Assembly: GCA_029834535.1 (NCBI GenBank)
Contig: JAQMWT010000366.1
Coordinates: forward strand, 147,501-211,500
Direction: 5' to 3'
Length of the DNA: 64,000 nt
Origin: Chrysophaeum taylorii
Lineage: Eukaryota; Sar; Pelagophyceae; Pelagomonadales; Pelagomonadaceae
The translations under genes were made by a program, and so were the position numbers. Below, in pieces: positions 42,907 through 51,517 of this stretch (the stretch's first letter is position 1; the number at the start of each line of letters is the position of its first letter). The notes beneath the pieces are model-generated. The model saw only the letters and a list, made by a program, of their open reading frames with translations. It searched no databases and was not told where the DNA came from.

Positions 42907-43207
42907 ATGTGTGTGTCTCGACGTGCCGCCGCCGCCGCCGCGCAGGTCAACACGCCCGCGCCTCTTGCGACGCTGCGGAACAGCGACGGCCGGCTCAAGG
43001 ACGGCACGAAGACGCGTGAGTAGTAATGAATGATGATTGCGCGAAGGAACGAACTTAGCAAACTGGTGGTACCCGTTGCCGACCAAGTTCAACGCGACGA
43101 TGATTCCGCACGAGATCATGGGACTCGAGGACACGCCGGACGGCGTGAACAACCAGGGAAACGCGGACGGGGAGTGGTTCTGGTGCAGCACGAGCATCGA
43201 ACTGTAG
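42907..43207 (+). CDS. Small unknown protein with one intron
   Basis: Exons 42907-43015 and 43059-43207, with a 43-bp GTGAGT...CTTAG intron in phase 1, give 85 residues ending in TAG. The joined product runs MCVSRRAAAAAAQVNTPAPL, then LRNSDGRLKDGTKT, and across the junction PNWWYPLPTKFNATMIPHEI, then DGVNNQGNADGEWFW and CSTSIEL. The high content of Trp, Tyr, Asn and Met, rare in noncoding frames of this GC-rich DNA, and the clean phase of the junction make it very likely real. The poly-Ala stretch is a GCC microsatellite; a further exon upstream of it, using the GCGCAG acceptor at about 42945, is an alternative N-terminus. No family recognised. Its head-to-head position with NMD3 says little about function. 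Confidence 0.6.
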
Positions 43208-43239
43208 GTAATTAAAAAGAAAAACTATAAGATAAGAAA

Positions 43240-44169
43240 TTAAGAAGAAGAAGAAGAAGAAGAAGAGAGCTGCTGGGCTTTTTGCTTCTTCTCGGCGATG
43301 ATCTGGTCGTAGGACTTGACCTCGAAGGGCTCGTTTGTGACGCGCTTGGTTTTTTTGGGCGGAGGTCCGCGCGGGGACCAGTTGATCTTGCGCACCGTGG
43401 AGTTGACGTCGACGACGACGGTCCGCGGAGGGACTGGGACGTGGTGTTTCGACGACGCGTCAGCGCGGTGGTCGGGAAGAGCAAATTTGTGCCTACCTTC
43501 GGCGTTCGAGCCGATGACCTTGAGATCGACGCGGTCCCCCCGCTGGAATCTCTGACCCCGCATTTCGTTTCTGTGGAGGAGGCCCTCCTTGCCGTCGTCG
43601 GCCCGAAGAAAGCATCCGTAAGGCGGAAGGCTGACGACGGTGGCCGTCAACCGGTCGTCCTTCCATCGCAAGGGTTCGAGGGCTTCCTTCAACCCGGTGA
43701 CGTCGATGCACTTCTTCTTTTCCCAAACATTGACCAGGAAGACGGTCGCGTTGGCCGCATCGCGGACCTTAAGGCGCTCTTCGTCGTTTCCTCCGTCGAA
43801 GACGTCTGCCGCGCATCTCAAAATTTCGGCAAGTTTCCCCCGCGCGCACTCCGCCGCCAAAGCCTTGGCTTCGGGGGTCTTTCGCCGCAAAATCGAGTCG
43901 ACCACGTAGAGCGCCGCGAGCCCGCGCTTGAACCTTCTCACAAAGTCTTCGTCCCCCTGAGTCTTAGCATGAGCTGCGAGTTTCTCGAGGAGTTCGGCGG
44001 GGTTCGGGTTGCGCGAGAACTGCTCGCGAACGGCCTCGACCCGTTCTTTCTTCGTCGACAGCTTGCCGATCGCCTCCACCAGCTCGTCGGGCTTGACCCA
44101 CTTGGTCTCGCGGGTCTCCGAGTGGTAGTAGTAGACGCGCCCATCACCGGACTTGGCCTCCCGCCACAT
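43240..44169 (-). CDS. WW-CID-S1 protein, probable RNA polymerase II CTD/RNA adaptor
   Basis: 309 residues from the ATG at 44169. The frame continues to another ATG at 44259, but that would overlap the divergent gene starting at 44229, so 44169 is preferred. Residues 1-31 form a WW domain (MWREAKSGDGRVYYYHSETR then TKWVKP, both Trp present). Residues about 70-175 are helical and resemble the CTD-interacting domain (FKRGLAALYVVDSILRRKT, then DAANATVFLVNVWEKKK). Residues about 190-245 match an S1 RNA-binding fold (LTATVVSLPPYGCFLRADDG, then KEGLLHRNEM and FQRGDRVDLKVI). WW and CID modules both bind the phosphorylated polymerase II tail; S1 binds RNA. The combination suggests a co-transcriptional processing or termination factor in the nucleus (inference). 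The tail is poly-Ser, encoded by a GAA/TTC microsatellite at 43243-43266. Confidence 0.75.
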   Translation of the reverse strand: MWREAKSGDGRVYYYHSETRETKWVKPDELVEAIGKLSTKKERVEAVREQFSRNPNPAELLEKLAAHAKTQGDEDFVRRFKRGLAALYVVDSILRRKTPEAKALAAECARGKLAEILRCAADVFDGGNDEERLKVRDAANATVFLVNVWEKKKCIDVTGLKEALEPLRWKDDRLTATVVSLPPYGCFLRADDGKEGLLHRNEMRGQRFQRGDRVDLKVIGSNAEGRHKFALPDHRADASSKHHVPVPPRTVVVDVNSTVRKINWSPRGPPPKKTKRVTNEPFEVKSYDQIIAEKKQKAQQLSSSSSSSS

Positions 44170-44228
44170 TCTTCTTCCTAACCCTACTCCGACGAGGTTC
44201 TTCTTCTTCGCCGCTGCTCTGTATAACG
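44170..44228. promoter_or_regulatory. Very short divergent promoter region
   Basis: Fifty-nine bases separate the two preferred start codons of the WW-CID-S1 gene (minus) and the coiled-coil protein gene (plus). Transcription start sites must lie in or overlap these bases or the opposite coding region. The sequence has a TTCTTC run and no clear TATA box. Confidence 0.45.
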
Positions 44229-44906
44229 ATGAAGTTGCTGTTGATTGTTGGAATGGCATGTGCCTCGTCGCGGACGACCCTCAAGGCCGCCGCCGTCGCG
44301 GACCTCGAAGCCCGCGTGGAGCGGCGGGAACTGGTCGAGGACCTCGGGCGGCGGCTCGCCGAATTGGACGACCCTCTCTTCGAGGCGCGATTGGAATTGA
44401 TCTTTGCAAAGCAGGTGAGGACGCTTCGCGAGCAGGCTATCGAACGCCTCCGCGACAGCACCGCCGACGAGTACGACACCCAGTGTGATGTGGAAGCCGA
44501 TTTTTGCGACGCCGTCAAGCGAAGCCTCCCGAAACGAAAGGGCTGGGACTGGGGCGTCGAATACGCCGCGCTCTCGGCCGTGGGAAGGAAACTCGTCTCG
44601 GAAAAGAAACGAGCCAGCGATCTCCAGCTCGAAGCGGCGCGCCAGCAAGCAAACTACATGCGCTTGTACCAGACCTACAATTCGCGAATCCAACAGCTCC
44701 AGGCCTCGCAGTTCAACCGCGGTCTGCCCCTCCAAGCCGCCTTTGCCTATCGTCTCCGCGACAACGTCAACCTCTCTGGCTCCTACTCTCAAGGTAAAGC
44801 GCGCCTCGAGCTCCAGTCCATCGACGACGACACCGTCCTCCAGGGCGACCCCCCCATCATCACGGCCCCCTCGCGCGGCCTCGGATGGTCCTTCAACGCA
44901 TCCTAG
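44229..44906 (+). CDS. Unknown protein with leader peptide and helical middle
   Basis: 225 residues from the ATG at 44229. The N-terminus MKLLLIVGMACASSRTTL looks like a signal peptide; the Ser/Thr/Lys-rich sequence after it could make it a bipartite plastid leader. Residues 20-175 are highly charged and helical (ADLEARVERRELVEDLGRRL, QVRTLREQAIERL), with conserved-looking Cys-Asp-Ala and GWDWGVEYAAL turns. The last 60 residues change character to alternating polar/hydrophobic strands (LPLQAAFAYRLRDNVNLSGS, then ARLELQSIDDD), reminiscent of outer-membrane barrel strands. I do not recognise the family. Composition and codon pattern support a real protein. Mononucleotide and GAAA repeats follow the stop. 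Confidence 0.65.
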   Translation: MKLLLIVGMACASSRTTLKAAAVADLEARVERRELVEDLGRRLAELDDPLFEARLELIFAKQVRTLREQAIERLRDSTADEYDTQCDVEADFCDAVKRSLPKRKGWDWGVEYAALSAVGRKLVSEKKRASDLQLEAARQQANYMRLYQTYNSRIQQLQASQFNRGLPLQAAFAYRLRDNVNLSGSYSQGKARLELQSIDDDTVLQGDPPIITAPSRGLGWSFNAS

Positions 44907-45087
44907 CTCGATCGATACTACGTTTGTTTGTTGGGGGGGGAAATAAGAAAGAAAGAAAGACCACAGATTCAAAAATTCGGCGACTCGCAACAATTAATTG
45001 CCCGACGACCCTCATGCTCAGCCCAGCGCCGTTGCCCTTTTCTCCTGACGGTCATGATAACTACCACAACTCCCAGAAAGAAAGAAA

Positions 45088-45118
<31 letters not shown>

Positions 45119-46769
45119 GGCCCGATTGTCAAGTCAAGATTCTGGTGGCAAACGAGGCTGGGGCGTGTGTCGAGGACCTCGTGCCTTTTGTCCTAATGTC
45201 ATTGATTTTGCCAATTCCAGGGATAAGAAGCACCCTCGAGGCGCATGCCGCAAGCATCCGCGAGATTGTCGCCGTAGTTTCTTTCATGCGCGAGCGCTCG
45301 TCGATCACGTCGATCGATCATGGCGAGGACGCTGAATGACCAGCGCGTTGTTGTTTCCCAAGTAAGTGTGTCGACCACGCCATACCGTGCCTTTTGCAAG
45401 TTCCTCGAGGCTGTCGGCTTCGCCCCGCCTATAGGTAAAGGGTGCGAACTCCGGCGAGAAACAACAACCCCACACAAGCTGGCACACTTGTCGGGTCGAA
45501 CACAAAAAAAATCTCTCGCATAAACCGATTCAGTTAAATATATAGTTCGCTGCTCCCCTCGTTACACCAAACCGCAATGCTGAGGGCATATCGCTGAGAT
45601 CAATGCAACAGAGCCGAAAAACAGAGCACCTAGCACCGTCATAGGTGGTGTGTGTGCATCCTACGTGCCCGGAGGTAGGACGCACGCCGACGGCGAGATA
45701 TACACCATTGACAGTCACCATACCGACGGTTATCCTTATTAACTTCCAGGACCAGCCCAGCCACCCGTAGCCTCGCCGGCCTTCAAGTCCTGTGCAACAA
45801 GTCCCAAAGTTTTCTAGTATTCTTCGCGGATCAGGATTGACTGGACGAGTACAATTTCTGGAGTGCTGAATTTTGAAATCCATGGTCCAGTTGTTGTTGT
45901 TGCTGGTGGTCGGCGAGAAGAAGCGGCACAACAACAACCAGGAGACGGAGGTGATTCGATTGGTGGACAATTTTTTCCGGGAGACCGAGGAGGTGGGTGA
46001 TAGAGTCGTGTACCGCGTTGGGGTCACGGAATGTCCAAGGTACGCAACCTCTGCGACCAAAACGTCGCGACCAGAAGAGAAGACGACGTCCCACCCACTG
46101 GTACTACGCGGATCAGGAGGGGTGGGGCCGCTACGAAGAGAGCGGCGTCGTTTGGGGGGCGAGTCCCCGATCGACCTCGACCCGTCGGAATCGGCGGACG
46201 TCGACTTGGACCTCAGCGACTCGCTTCAATAAGCCGAGAGGCATAGGCTGCTCGTGTCGAACGACGGGTACATCGCGCGCATCGACGTGTGCACGAACTC
46301 GTTCGACTGTCGAGCTTTCGCAGTCTTTGACGATCAATCCTACTACCTGTCGCGTTTTCTTCTTCACCGGGGGAGCGACAGCACGAAGGGCTCGGAGCAC
46401 ACGGTATGCGGATTTCCAAGGGCTGCCGAGGTCCAGTTTGTGTTTGAGCTCGAGGAGGGAGGACATCCTGAAGTGTTGGTTTTGGCGGCGTTGCTCGAGG
46501 TCGGCGGGCACAACGTCGCGCTCGCGCCCATCCTCGACGTTTCTTCTTCTTCTTCTTCTTCTTCTTCTTCCGAAAATGAAAAAACTGCTCGCTGCGAACA
46601 CGAGCACTCATACGCGCGAGGCGGTGGTACTGGGCGACATTCTCCCAAAAAATCTGTCCAAGTTCTAGACGTACGTTGGTTCGTCGGCGCGGCCTCCACG
46701 CGAACGGAACGTCGCGCGGATCGTTCTGGAAGAGACGTTGGAAGTCGCGGAAAATCAACTGGAACAGCT
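44907..46769. other. Repeat-rich stretch with uncertain coding fragments
   Basis: No complete gene recognised. An AAAG repeat lies at about 45074-45118 and a TTC repeat at 46541-46569. A plus-strand segment at 45127-45339 (CVEDLVPFVLMSLILPIPGI) looks protein-like. From 45890 to 46400 there are plus-strand protein-like pieces in different frames (NQETEVIRLVDNFFRETEEV; HWYYADQEGWGRYEES; LVSNDGYIARIDVC), while the minus strand at 46131-46607 also offers a plausible frame. They may belong to the broken antiporter gene downstream or to another decayed gene. Confidence 0.4.
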
Positions 46770-48588
46770 CAGATCAATGACCATCACCCGGCACCACCAC
46801 ATCCACGCGTATTACGCGCTGTTGTTTCCGTTCGTCGCGATCGCAACGGACACGCTGACCCAGCACGTCCTGTCGCGGCGCATTCGGTGCCGTATGCTCG
46901 ATGGCCGTCGTGATCGAGGGATTCGTCCTCGACTACCTCGCCTCGCTCGGAAACGAGGGCCGCCTCAATTCGATGCAGCAGTCCCTGCGGATGTGGTCGA
47001 ACATCGACGCCCACTTGTTGCTCTTCGCGTTCTTGCCCGCGCTCTTGTTCGGGGGCGTTATGTCGCCGAACGTCCGCTCTTTTTAAAAAACGTTCTGGCA
47101 AGCCTTATTGCTCGCGGGACCCGGCATTTTGTTCGGTGCTGCGTCGACCGCCCTCGTGTTGTGTTGTGTTGTGTTGTGTTGTGTTGTGTTGTGTTGTGTT
47201 GTGTTGTGGGGGGTCTTTCCCTACGACTGGTCGTTCTCGCTTTGCATGGCGCTCGGGGCAATCCTGTCGACGACCGACCCCCGTAGCCGCCGTCTCGAGT
47301 CTCGGCGACGGGGTCGGCAATGGTGCTGTTCACCATCTTATTCTTCGACGCGTCCCGCGGTCGACCCTACTTGTTCAAAGACGTCGTTGTTTTTTTTGCG
47401 CGAATTTAATTGTCTTGGTGTCTCCTTTTACGGTAGGAATCGTGGCCTTGATCTGGCTCTGCCGCGCGGCCCATCGGCACGCCGAATTCGACGCCGTGAT
47501 CCAGCTTGCCGTCACGATCTGCACGGCCTATCTGGCATTTTACATCGGCGAATCCACACCTCCGGCATCCTCGCGACCGCGTCGGCCGGTCTCGTCCTCG
47601 CGCGGCGCCCGTTTGCCCCCCCCCCCGTAATCGTTTCGATCGAAGCGATGGAGCACGCGTGGGAGGCGATCGAGTACCTAGGCAACACTCTGGTCTTCGC
47701 GCTTGCGGGGGTCCTCACGCGCCGCGCCTGTTTTTTTCTCGGGGGACGCGATCCGCGCCCGCGAGTGCGCCTGGTACTTGGTTCTTCGCGCGGTCGTCTC
47801 GGTAATCCGCGCGGCGATGCTCCTACCCAGCCCTCAAAAGAGCGTCTACCTACGGCACCAAGCCCGCCGACGCGATCTTTATGGTCTGGGGCGGCCTGCG
47901 CGGCGCCGTCGGGCTCGCGTTGGCATTGTACGTCAACGCGACGCTCGAGTCTAACTTAAATCTGAAAAACGACGACGACGACGCCGACAGGGTCTTGTTT
48001 TCTGTCGCTGGCGTCGCGCTCCTCACGCTCGTGATCAACGCGCCCACTTCGGGGCCCATGCTCCGGGCGCTGGGTCTCGCCGGCAAGCACGAGCAAGAAC
48101 TTCTGGCCACCAGACAGTTGTCGCGGCAGCCGAAACCGAGTACCGAAACGCGCGCCCGAGTCCCAGCGCCAAATCCAGTGCGCCAAGAAGCGCCTCGACG
48201 CTATCCCGCACGCCTTGAAGGCAATCGTCAAGTCGGCGATCGTCGCCCAGAACGTTCTGGAGATCCAGCACGCGACCATCGTTCGCCTCGAGGCCTCCTC
48301 GCGCCCGCCGAAGCCAAAGCGCTCGCCGAAGAAGATTTGAACCAAGACGGACGCCTCTTCACGAGAGCCCACAAGGCTCAAACCTACAAGATCGCCAAGC
48401 TCGCGGCCGACGCCGAGATCTTGCACGACGCATCGCACCACAGCTTCGCGCGCCGCAACGCCTCGCACCACATCCACCTCCCGTCTGCGATTTTGGCCGC
48501 GCAGCTCGATGCTTCCGGCAGCAGCAAAAGCACCCGTCCCGAAGACATCGTCGTCACCTTCCTCGATGACGAATCCAAGCTCCCGTGA
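46770..48588 (+). pseudogene. Na+/H+ antiporter (CPA1/NHE-SOS1 type), frame-disrupted
   Basis: Conserved antiporter segments appear in the right order but in changing plus frames: YALLFPFVAIATDTLTQHVL (about 46810-46870), EGFVLDYL, LLFAFLPALLFGG (about 47019-47060), LLAGPGILFGAASTAL (about 47106-47153), SFSLCMALGAILSTTDP (47231-47281), FTVGIVALIWLC (about 47428-47463), YLGNTLVFALAGVLTRR (47677-47727), MVWGGLRGAVGLALALYVN (47881-47937) and VAGVALLTLVINAPTSGPML (48007-48063). The tail continues with charged helices (ESQRQIQCAKKRLDAIPHAL) and ends LDDESKLP with a TGA at 48586. Each segment is clean, and changes of frame tend to coincide with homopolymers (T8 near 47388, C13 near 47615). Either a recently decayed gene or assembly indels; introns alone do not explain it. 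A GTGTT repeat lies inside a membrane segment. Confidence 0.75.
47156..47205. repeat. GTGTT pentanucleotide repeat within the antiporter
   Basis: Ten GTGTT units. They fall between two conserved helices and translate to Val/Leu/Cys in every plus frame, so expansion keeps the segment hydrophobic even though units are not multiples of three. Confidence 0.92.
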
Positions 48589-49020
48589 ATATAAACTTGT
48601 ACCAATTCCATCGCGCGACGACGCTAAATAAGTGCGCGATCGACCGCAACGTGTCCATATTCATCATCATTTTTGCGCGCGCGCGCGTGTACCCCTCGCT
48701 GCGTGCATGGCACGCGTTTCTCCGCCAGCATAAGGCCTGGCGCGGGCGTGCTAATAGGCTGCTTCTGGCCAGCTCGATATATATCTGCGAGTGGGTGCGA
48801 CCGACTGGCCTTTTCAGGTAGCTCGCACAGGAAACGCGAGAAGACCGCTCGGTCTTTGCGATCATATCAAAGTGTCGAGGAGCCCTCGAGATCCCCGAAA
48901 CAAAACCAGCTATCCCACCGAGATCGCCTTAGAGAGCATCGGGCGACGGCCAAGGGGTGTGGGCGCCGCCGTCATGAGGGGAAGTCAAGGCGAGAAGGAG
49001 GGAAGAAACGCCCCTTATAC

Positions 49021-49056
<36 letters not shown>

Positions 49057-49073
49057 AGGGGCGGACGCTAGCC
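48589..49073. other. Spacer with CAG microsatellite
   Basis: No gene seen between the antiporter end and the small minus-strand protein. A CAG repeat of about eleven units lies at 49021-49054. Confidence 0.7.
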
Positions 49074-49394
49074 TCAGCCGCCGCCTCCGCCAAAAGAGGT
49101 CGGGACGTCGCTTTGGCCGAGGTGGGTCCGCGCCGAGGAGGAGGGGCCGTCGTCGTAGAGGCCGTGGACGTTGGACTGCTTCTTGACGGTGCCGTAGTTG
49201 GGGTCGAAGAGCGAGCCGAAAAACGCCTTTATCATCTTCACGAACCTCGAGCCGAACCGCTTCTTCTTGGGCACCAGAAACGCCGCCTTGCGCTTGGGGG
49301 GTGCTCAGGTCTTGACTTGCCCCCCCCGCACGCGCATCGGCGCAAGGGCTGAAGAGGACGTCACCAGCACCGCGAGAAGCATCGCCCGTCGCAT
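49074..49394 (-). pseudogene. Small protein with plastid-type leader, frame interrupted (gene or pseudogene)
   Basis: From the ATG at 49394 the minus strand reads MRRAMLLAVLVTSSSALAPM, a signal peptide followed by a sequence resembling the ASAFAP motif at which secondary-plastid leaders are cleaved; Leu replaces the usual Phe. The frame meets a TGA after a G8 homopolymer (about 49321-49328). About 15 bases on, in the same phase, a clean basic segment resumes (APPKRKAAFLVPKKKRFG), then FVKMIKAFFGSLFDPNYGTV, then KKQSNVHGLYDDGP, ending in poly-Gly and TGA at 49074. The interval is too short for an ordinary intron. A pair of compensating homopolymer errors, or a real nonsense change, could explain it. 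About 105 residues in total; no family recognised. If real it would be a small plastid protein, perhaps membrane-associated. Confidence 0.42.
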
Positions 49395-49547
49395 GATGGT
49401 GGTTCAATGAGGGTAATTAATTAATGTATATCCCCCTCAGAGGAAGAAAGAAGGGTAAGGAAGTGTGCAACAACGGACGACTTGGACGATCGCGAGGAGA
49501 GGAGTACTACGTCTTTTCGTTGCAGCGAGGTGAAGAAGATCAGCAGC

Positions 49548-51122
49548 ATGATGCTCCGCGCGATGCTTCGTGGGGCGTCGCGGCGCGCGACGCGGCAGAT
49601 GAGCTCGGTGGTGGAGCTGTCGTCGTACCTCGAATCTCGGATCGGGGAGGTCGCGTCGGCGGAGTCGGGGGCGGCGTTGAACGAGATGGGGAACGTGATC
49701 AGCGTCGGAGACGGGATCGCGCGCGTGTACGGGCTGAACTCGGTGCAGGCCGGCGAGATGGTGGAGTTTTCGTGCGGTCTGCGCGGGATGGCGCTGAACC
49801 TCGAGGAATCGAACGTTGGGGTCGTAATTTTTGGCGACGACCGCGAAATTATCGAGGGAGATACGGTCTCGCGGACGGGCGCGATCGTCGACGTGCCCGT
49901 CGGTCCCGGGCTCCTCGGGCGCGTTGTCGATGGGCTGGGTGAGCCCATCGACGGTTCCGGGCCTCTCACGAACGTCGAGCGCGGACGCGCCGAGGTGAAG
50001 GCTCCCGGAATTATCCCTCGGCAGTCGGTCTCGGAACCGGTACAGACGGGGTTAAAGGCCGTGGACGCCTTGATCCCGATCGGCCGCGGCCAGCGCGAGC
50101 TCATTATTGGCGACCGCCAGACCGGCAAGACGGCGATCGCGGTCGACACGATCATTAATCAAAAAACGAAGGCGGATCCTTTGATGTGTATCTACGTCGG
50201 AGTCGGCCAGAAAAGGTCGACGATAGCGCAGCTCGTCGGGCAGCTCGAGGAGGCCGAGGCTATGAAGAACTGCATCGTGGTGGCAGCGACCGCTTCGGAG
50301 AGCGCTCCCCTCCAATTCCTTGCCCCCTACACGGGCTGTTCGATGGGCGAGTACTTCCGCGACAACGGCAAACACGCGGTCATATTCTACGACGATCTCT
50401 CCAAGCAGGCCGTGGCCTACCGCCAGATGTCCCTCCTCCTGCGCCGCCCCCCGGGCCGCGAGGCCTACCCCGGCGACGTCTTCTACCTCCACTCGCGTCT
50501 CCTCGAGCGCGCGGCCAAGATGTCGGACGCGCTCGGCGGCGGCTCGCTCACGGCTCTTCCGGTTATCGAGACGCAGGCCGGCGACGTCTCGGCGTATATC
50601 CCCACCAACGTCATCTCCATCACCGACGGCCAGATTTTCCTTGAGTCTGACCTCTTCTACCAAGGCCAGCGCCCGGCGATCTCTGTGGGCCTTTCGGTTT
50701 CGCGCGTCGGCTCGGCCGCCCAGGTCAAGGCGATGAAGCAGGTCGCCGGTACCATGAAGCTCGACCTCGCCCAGTACCGGGAGGTCGCGGCCTTTGCCAA
50801 GTTCGGCTCGGACCTCGACCCCGCCACCCAGCAGCAGCTCAATCGCGGCGTCCGCCTCTACGAGCTCCTCAAGCAACCCCAGTACAAGCCCCTCGAAGTC
50901 GAGGACATGATTGTCATTCTATTCGCCGGCGTCCGCGGCTACGTCGACAAGGTCGACGTCGCCTCTGTCCAGGCCTACGAGGCCGCCTGGCTCGACCATC
51001 TCAAGACCTCACACTCCGACATCTTCTCCCAGATCAAGGCAGACAAAATGGTCATCACCAAGGACACCGAAGCCAAGCTCGCCAAGCTCTGCGACGACTT
51101 CACCACCTCCTACGTCGCCTAA
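49548..51122 (+). CDS. ATP5F1A: Mitochondrial F1-ATP synthase subunit alpha (nuclear copy)
   Basis: 524 residues from the first of two ATGs at 49548. The N-terminal 20 residues ([20 protein letters not shown]) are basic, Ser/Arg-rich and lack acids: a typical mitochondrial presequence. The mature part is highly conserved: [14 protein letters not shown], the P-loop GDRQTGKT (188-195), [10 protein letters not shown], the [20 protein letters not shown] segment, and the family signature [17 protein letters not shown]. The arginine finger in that signature is present. It binds ADP/ATP at the non-catalytic sites of F1 and with beta forms the catalytic hexamer. In some stramenopiles (oomycetes) atp1 remains mitochondrial; here it is nuclear. 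The open frame extends upstream of 49548 but those codons look like 5' UTR. The 3' UTR has a TTC repeat (about 51246-51281). Confidence 0.97.
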   Translation: MMLRAMLRGASRRATRQMSSVVELSSYLESRIGEVASAESGAALNEMGNVISVGDGIARVYGLNSVQAGEMVEFSCGLRGMALNLEESNVGVVIFGDDREIIEGDTVSRTGAIVDVPVGPGLLGRVVDGLGEPIDGSGPLTNVERGRAEVKAPGIIPRQSVSEPVQTGLKAVDALIPIGRGQRELIIGDRQTGKTAIAVDTIINQKTKADPLMCIYVGVGQKRSTIAQLVGQLEEAEAMKNCIVVAATASESAPLQFLAPYTGCSMGEYFRDNGKHAVIFYDDLSKQAVAYRQMSLLLRRPPGREAYPGDVFYLHSRLLERAAKMSDALGGGSLTALPVIETQAGDVSAYIPTNVISITDGQIFLESDLFYQGQRPAISVGLSVSRVGSAAQVKAMKQVAGTMKLDLAQYREVAAFAKFGSDLDPATQQQLNRGVRLYELLKQPQYKPLEVEDMIVILFAGVRGYVDKVDVASVQAYEAAWLDHLKTSHSDIFSQIKADKMVITKDTEAKLAKLCDDFTTSYVA

Positions 51123-51444
51123 TATCTTACCTCCCCTTCTTCCGTGCGAGGATAGGATCCTCTTTTCTTCTCTGGTGCCCACCTCTCCCTCCCCGCGCTC
51201 TATATCACACCGACTCCTGCGCGCCTGCTGCCTGCACACGCCTTTCTTCTTCTTCTTCTTCTTCTTCTTCTTCTTCTTCTTGGTTTAAAATATCACCATG
51301 ACCGACGCGACGCGACGCGAGGCGAGGCGAGGCGGCGCGCCGCTCTTTGGGTAAACGACGAAAGGACCCTAACGATACGTTTGTGCGGGAAACCTACATT
51401 TGGGATTTTACAGCATTGTAGTAGGCTCAACGGGGCATGTATTC
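51123..51444. other. ATP synthase alpha 3' flank
   Basis: No gene. It holds the TTC repeat (51246-51281), a short GGCGA-type repeat (about 51304-51333) and unremarkable sequence up to the first terminal repeat of the retroelement. Confidence 0.7.
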
Positions 51445-51517
51445 TGAGAACTGAAATGGGGATGTGAGAACTATAATGGGGACGTGGTGCAGGGGTAAGT
51501 GTCATAGCTTCCTCACA
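51445..51517. repeat. Retroelement terminal repeat, left (second copy 51564-51636)
   Basis: Starts TGAGAACTGAAATGGGGATG and ends CTTCCTCACA. Two copies in direct orientation with a 119-bp period lie at the left end, followed by purine-rich GGGGTAAGTGAG words. Confidence 0.75.

Noticed and set aside
46076-46330. Possible WWE-like domain (HWYYADQEGWGRYEES)
   Set aside because: Too short, frame lost after a few residues, and the minus strand is equally open.
46131-46607. Minus-strand frame of 158 codons opposite the region before the antiporter
   Set aside because: Plausible in parts, but includes a poly-Arg microsatellite and conflicts with protein-like plus-strand pieces; left undecided.
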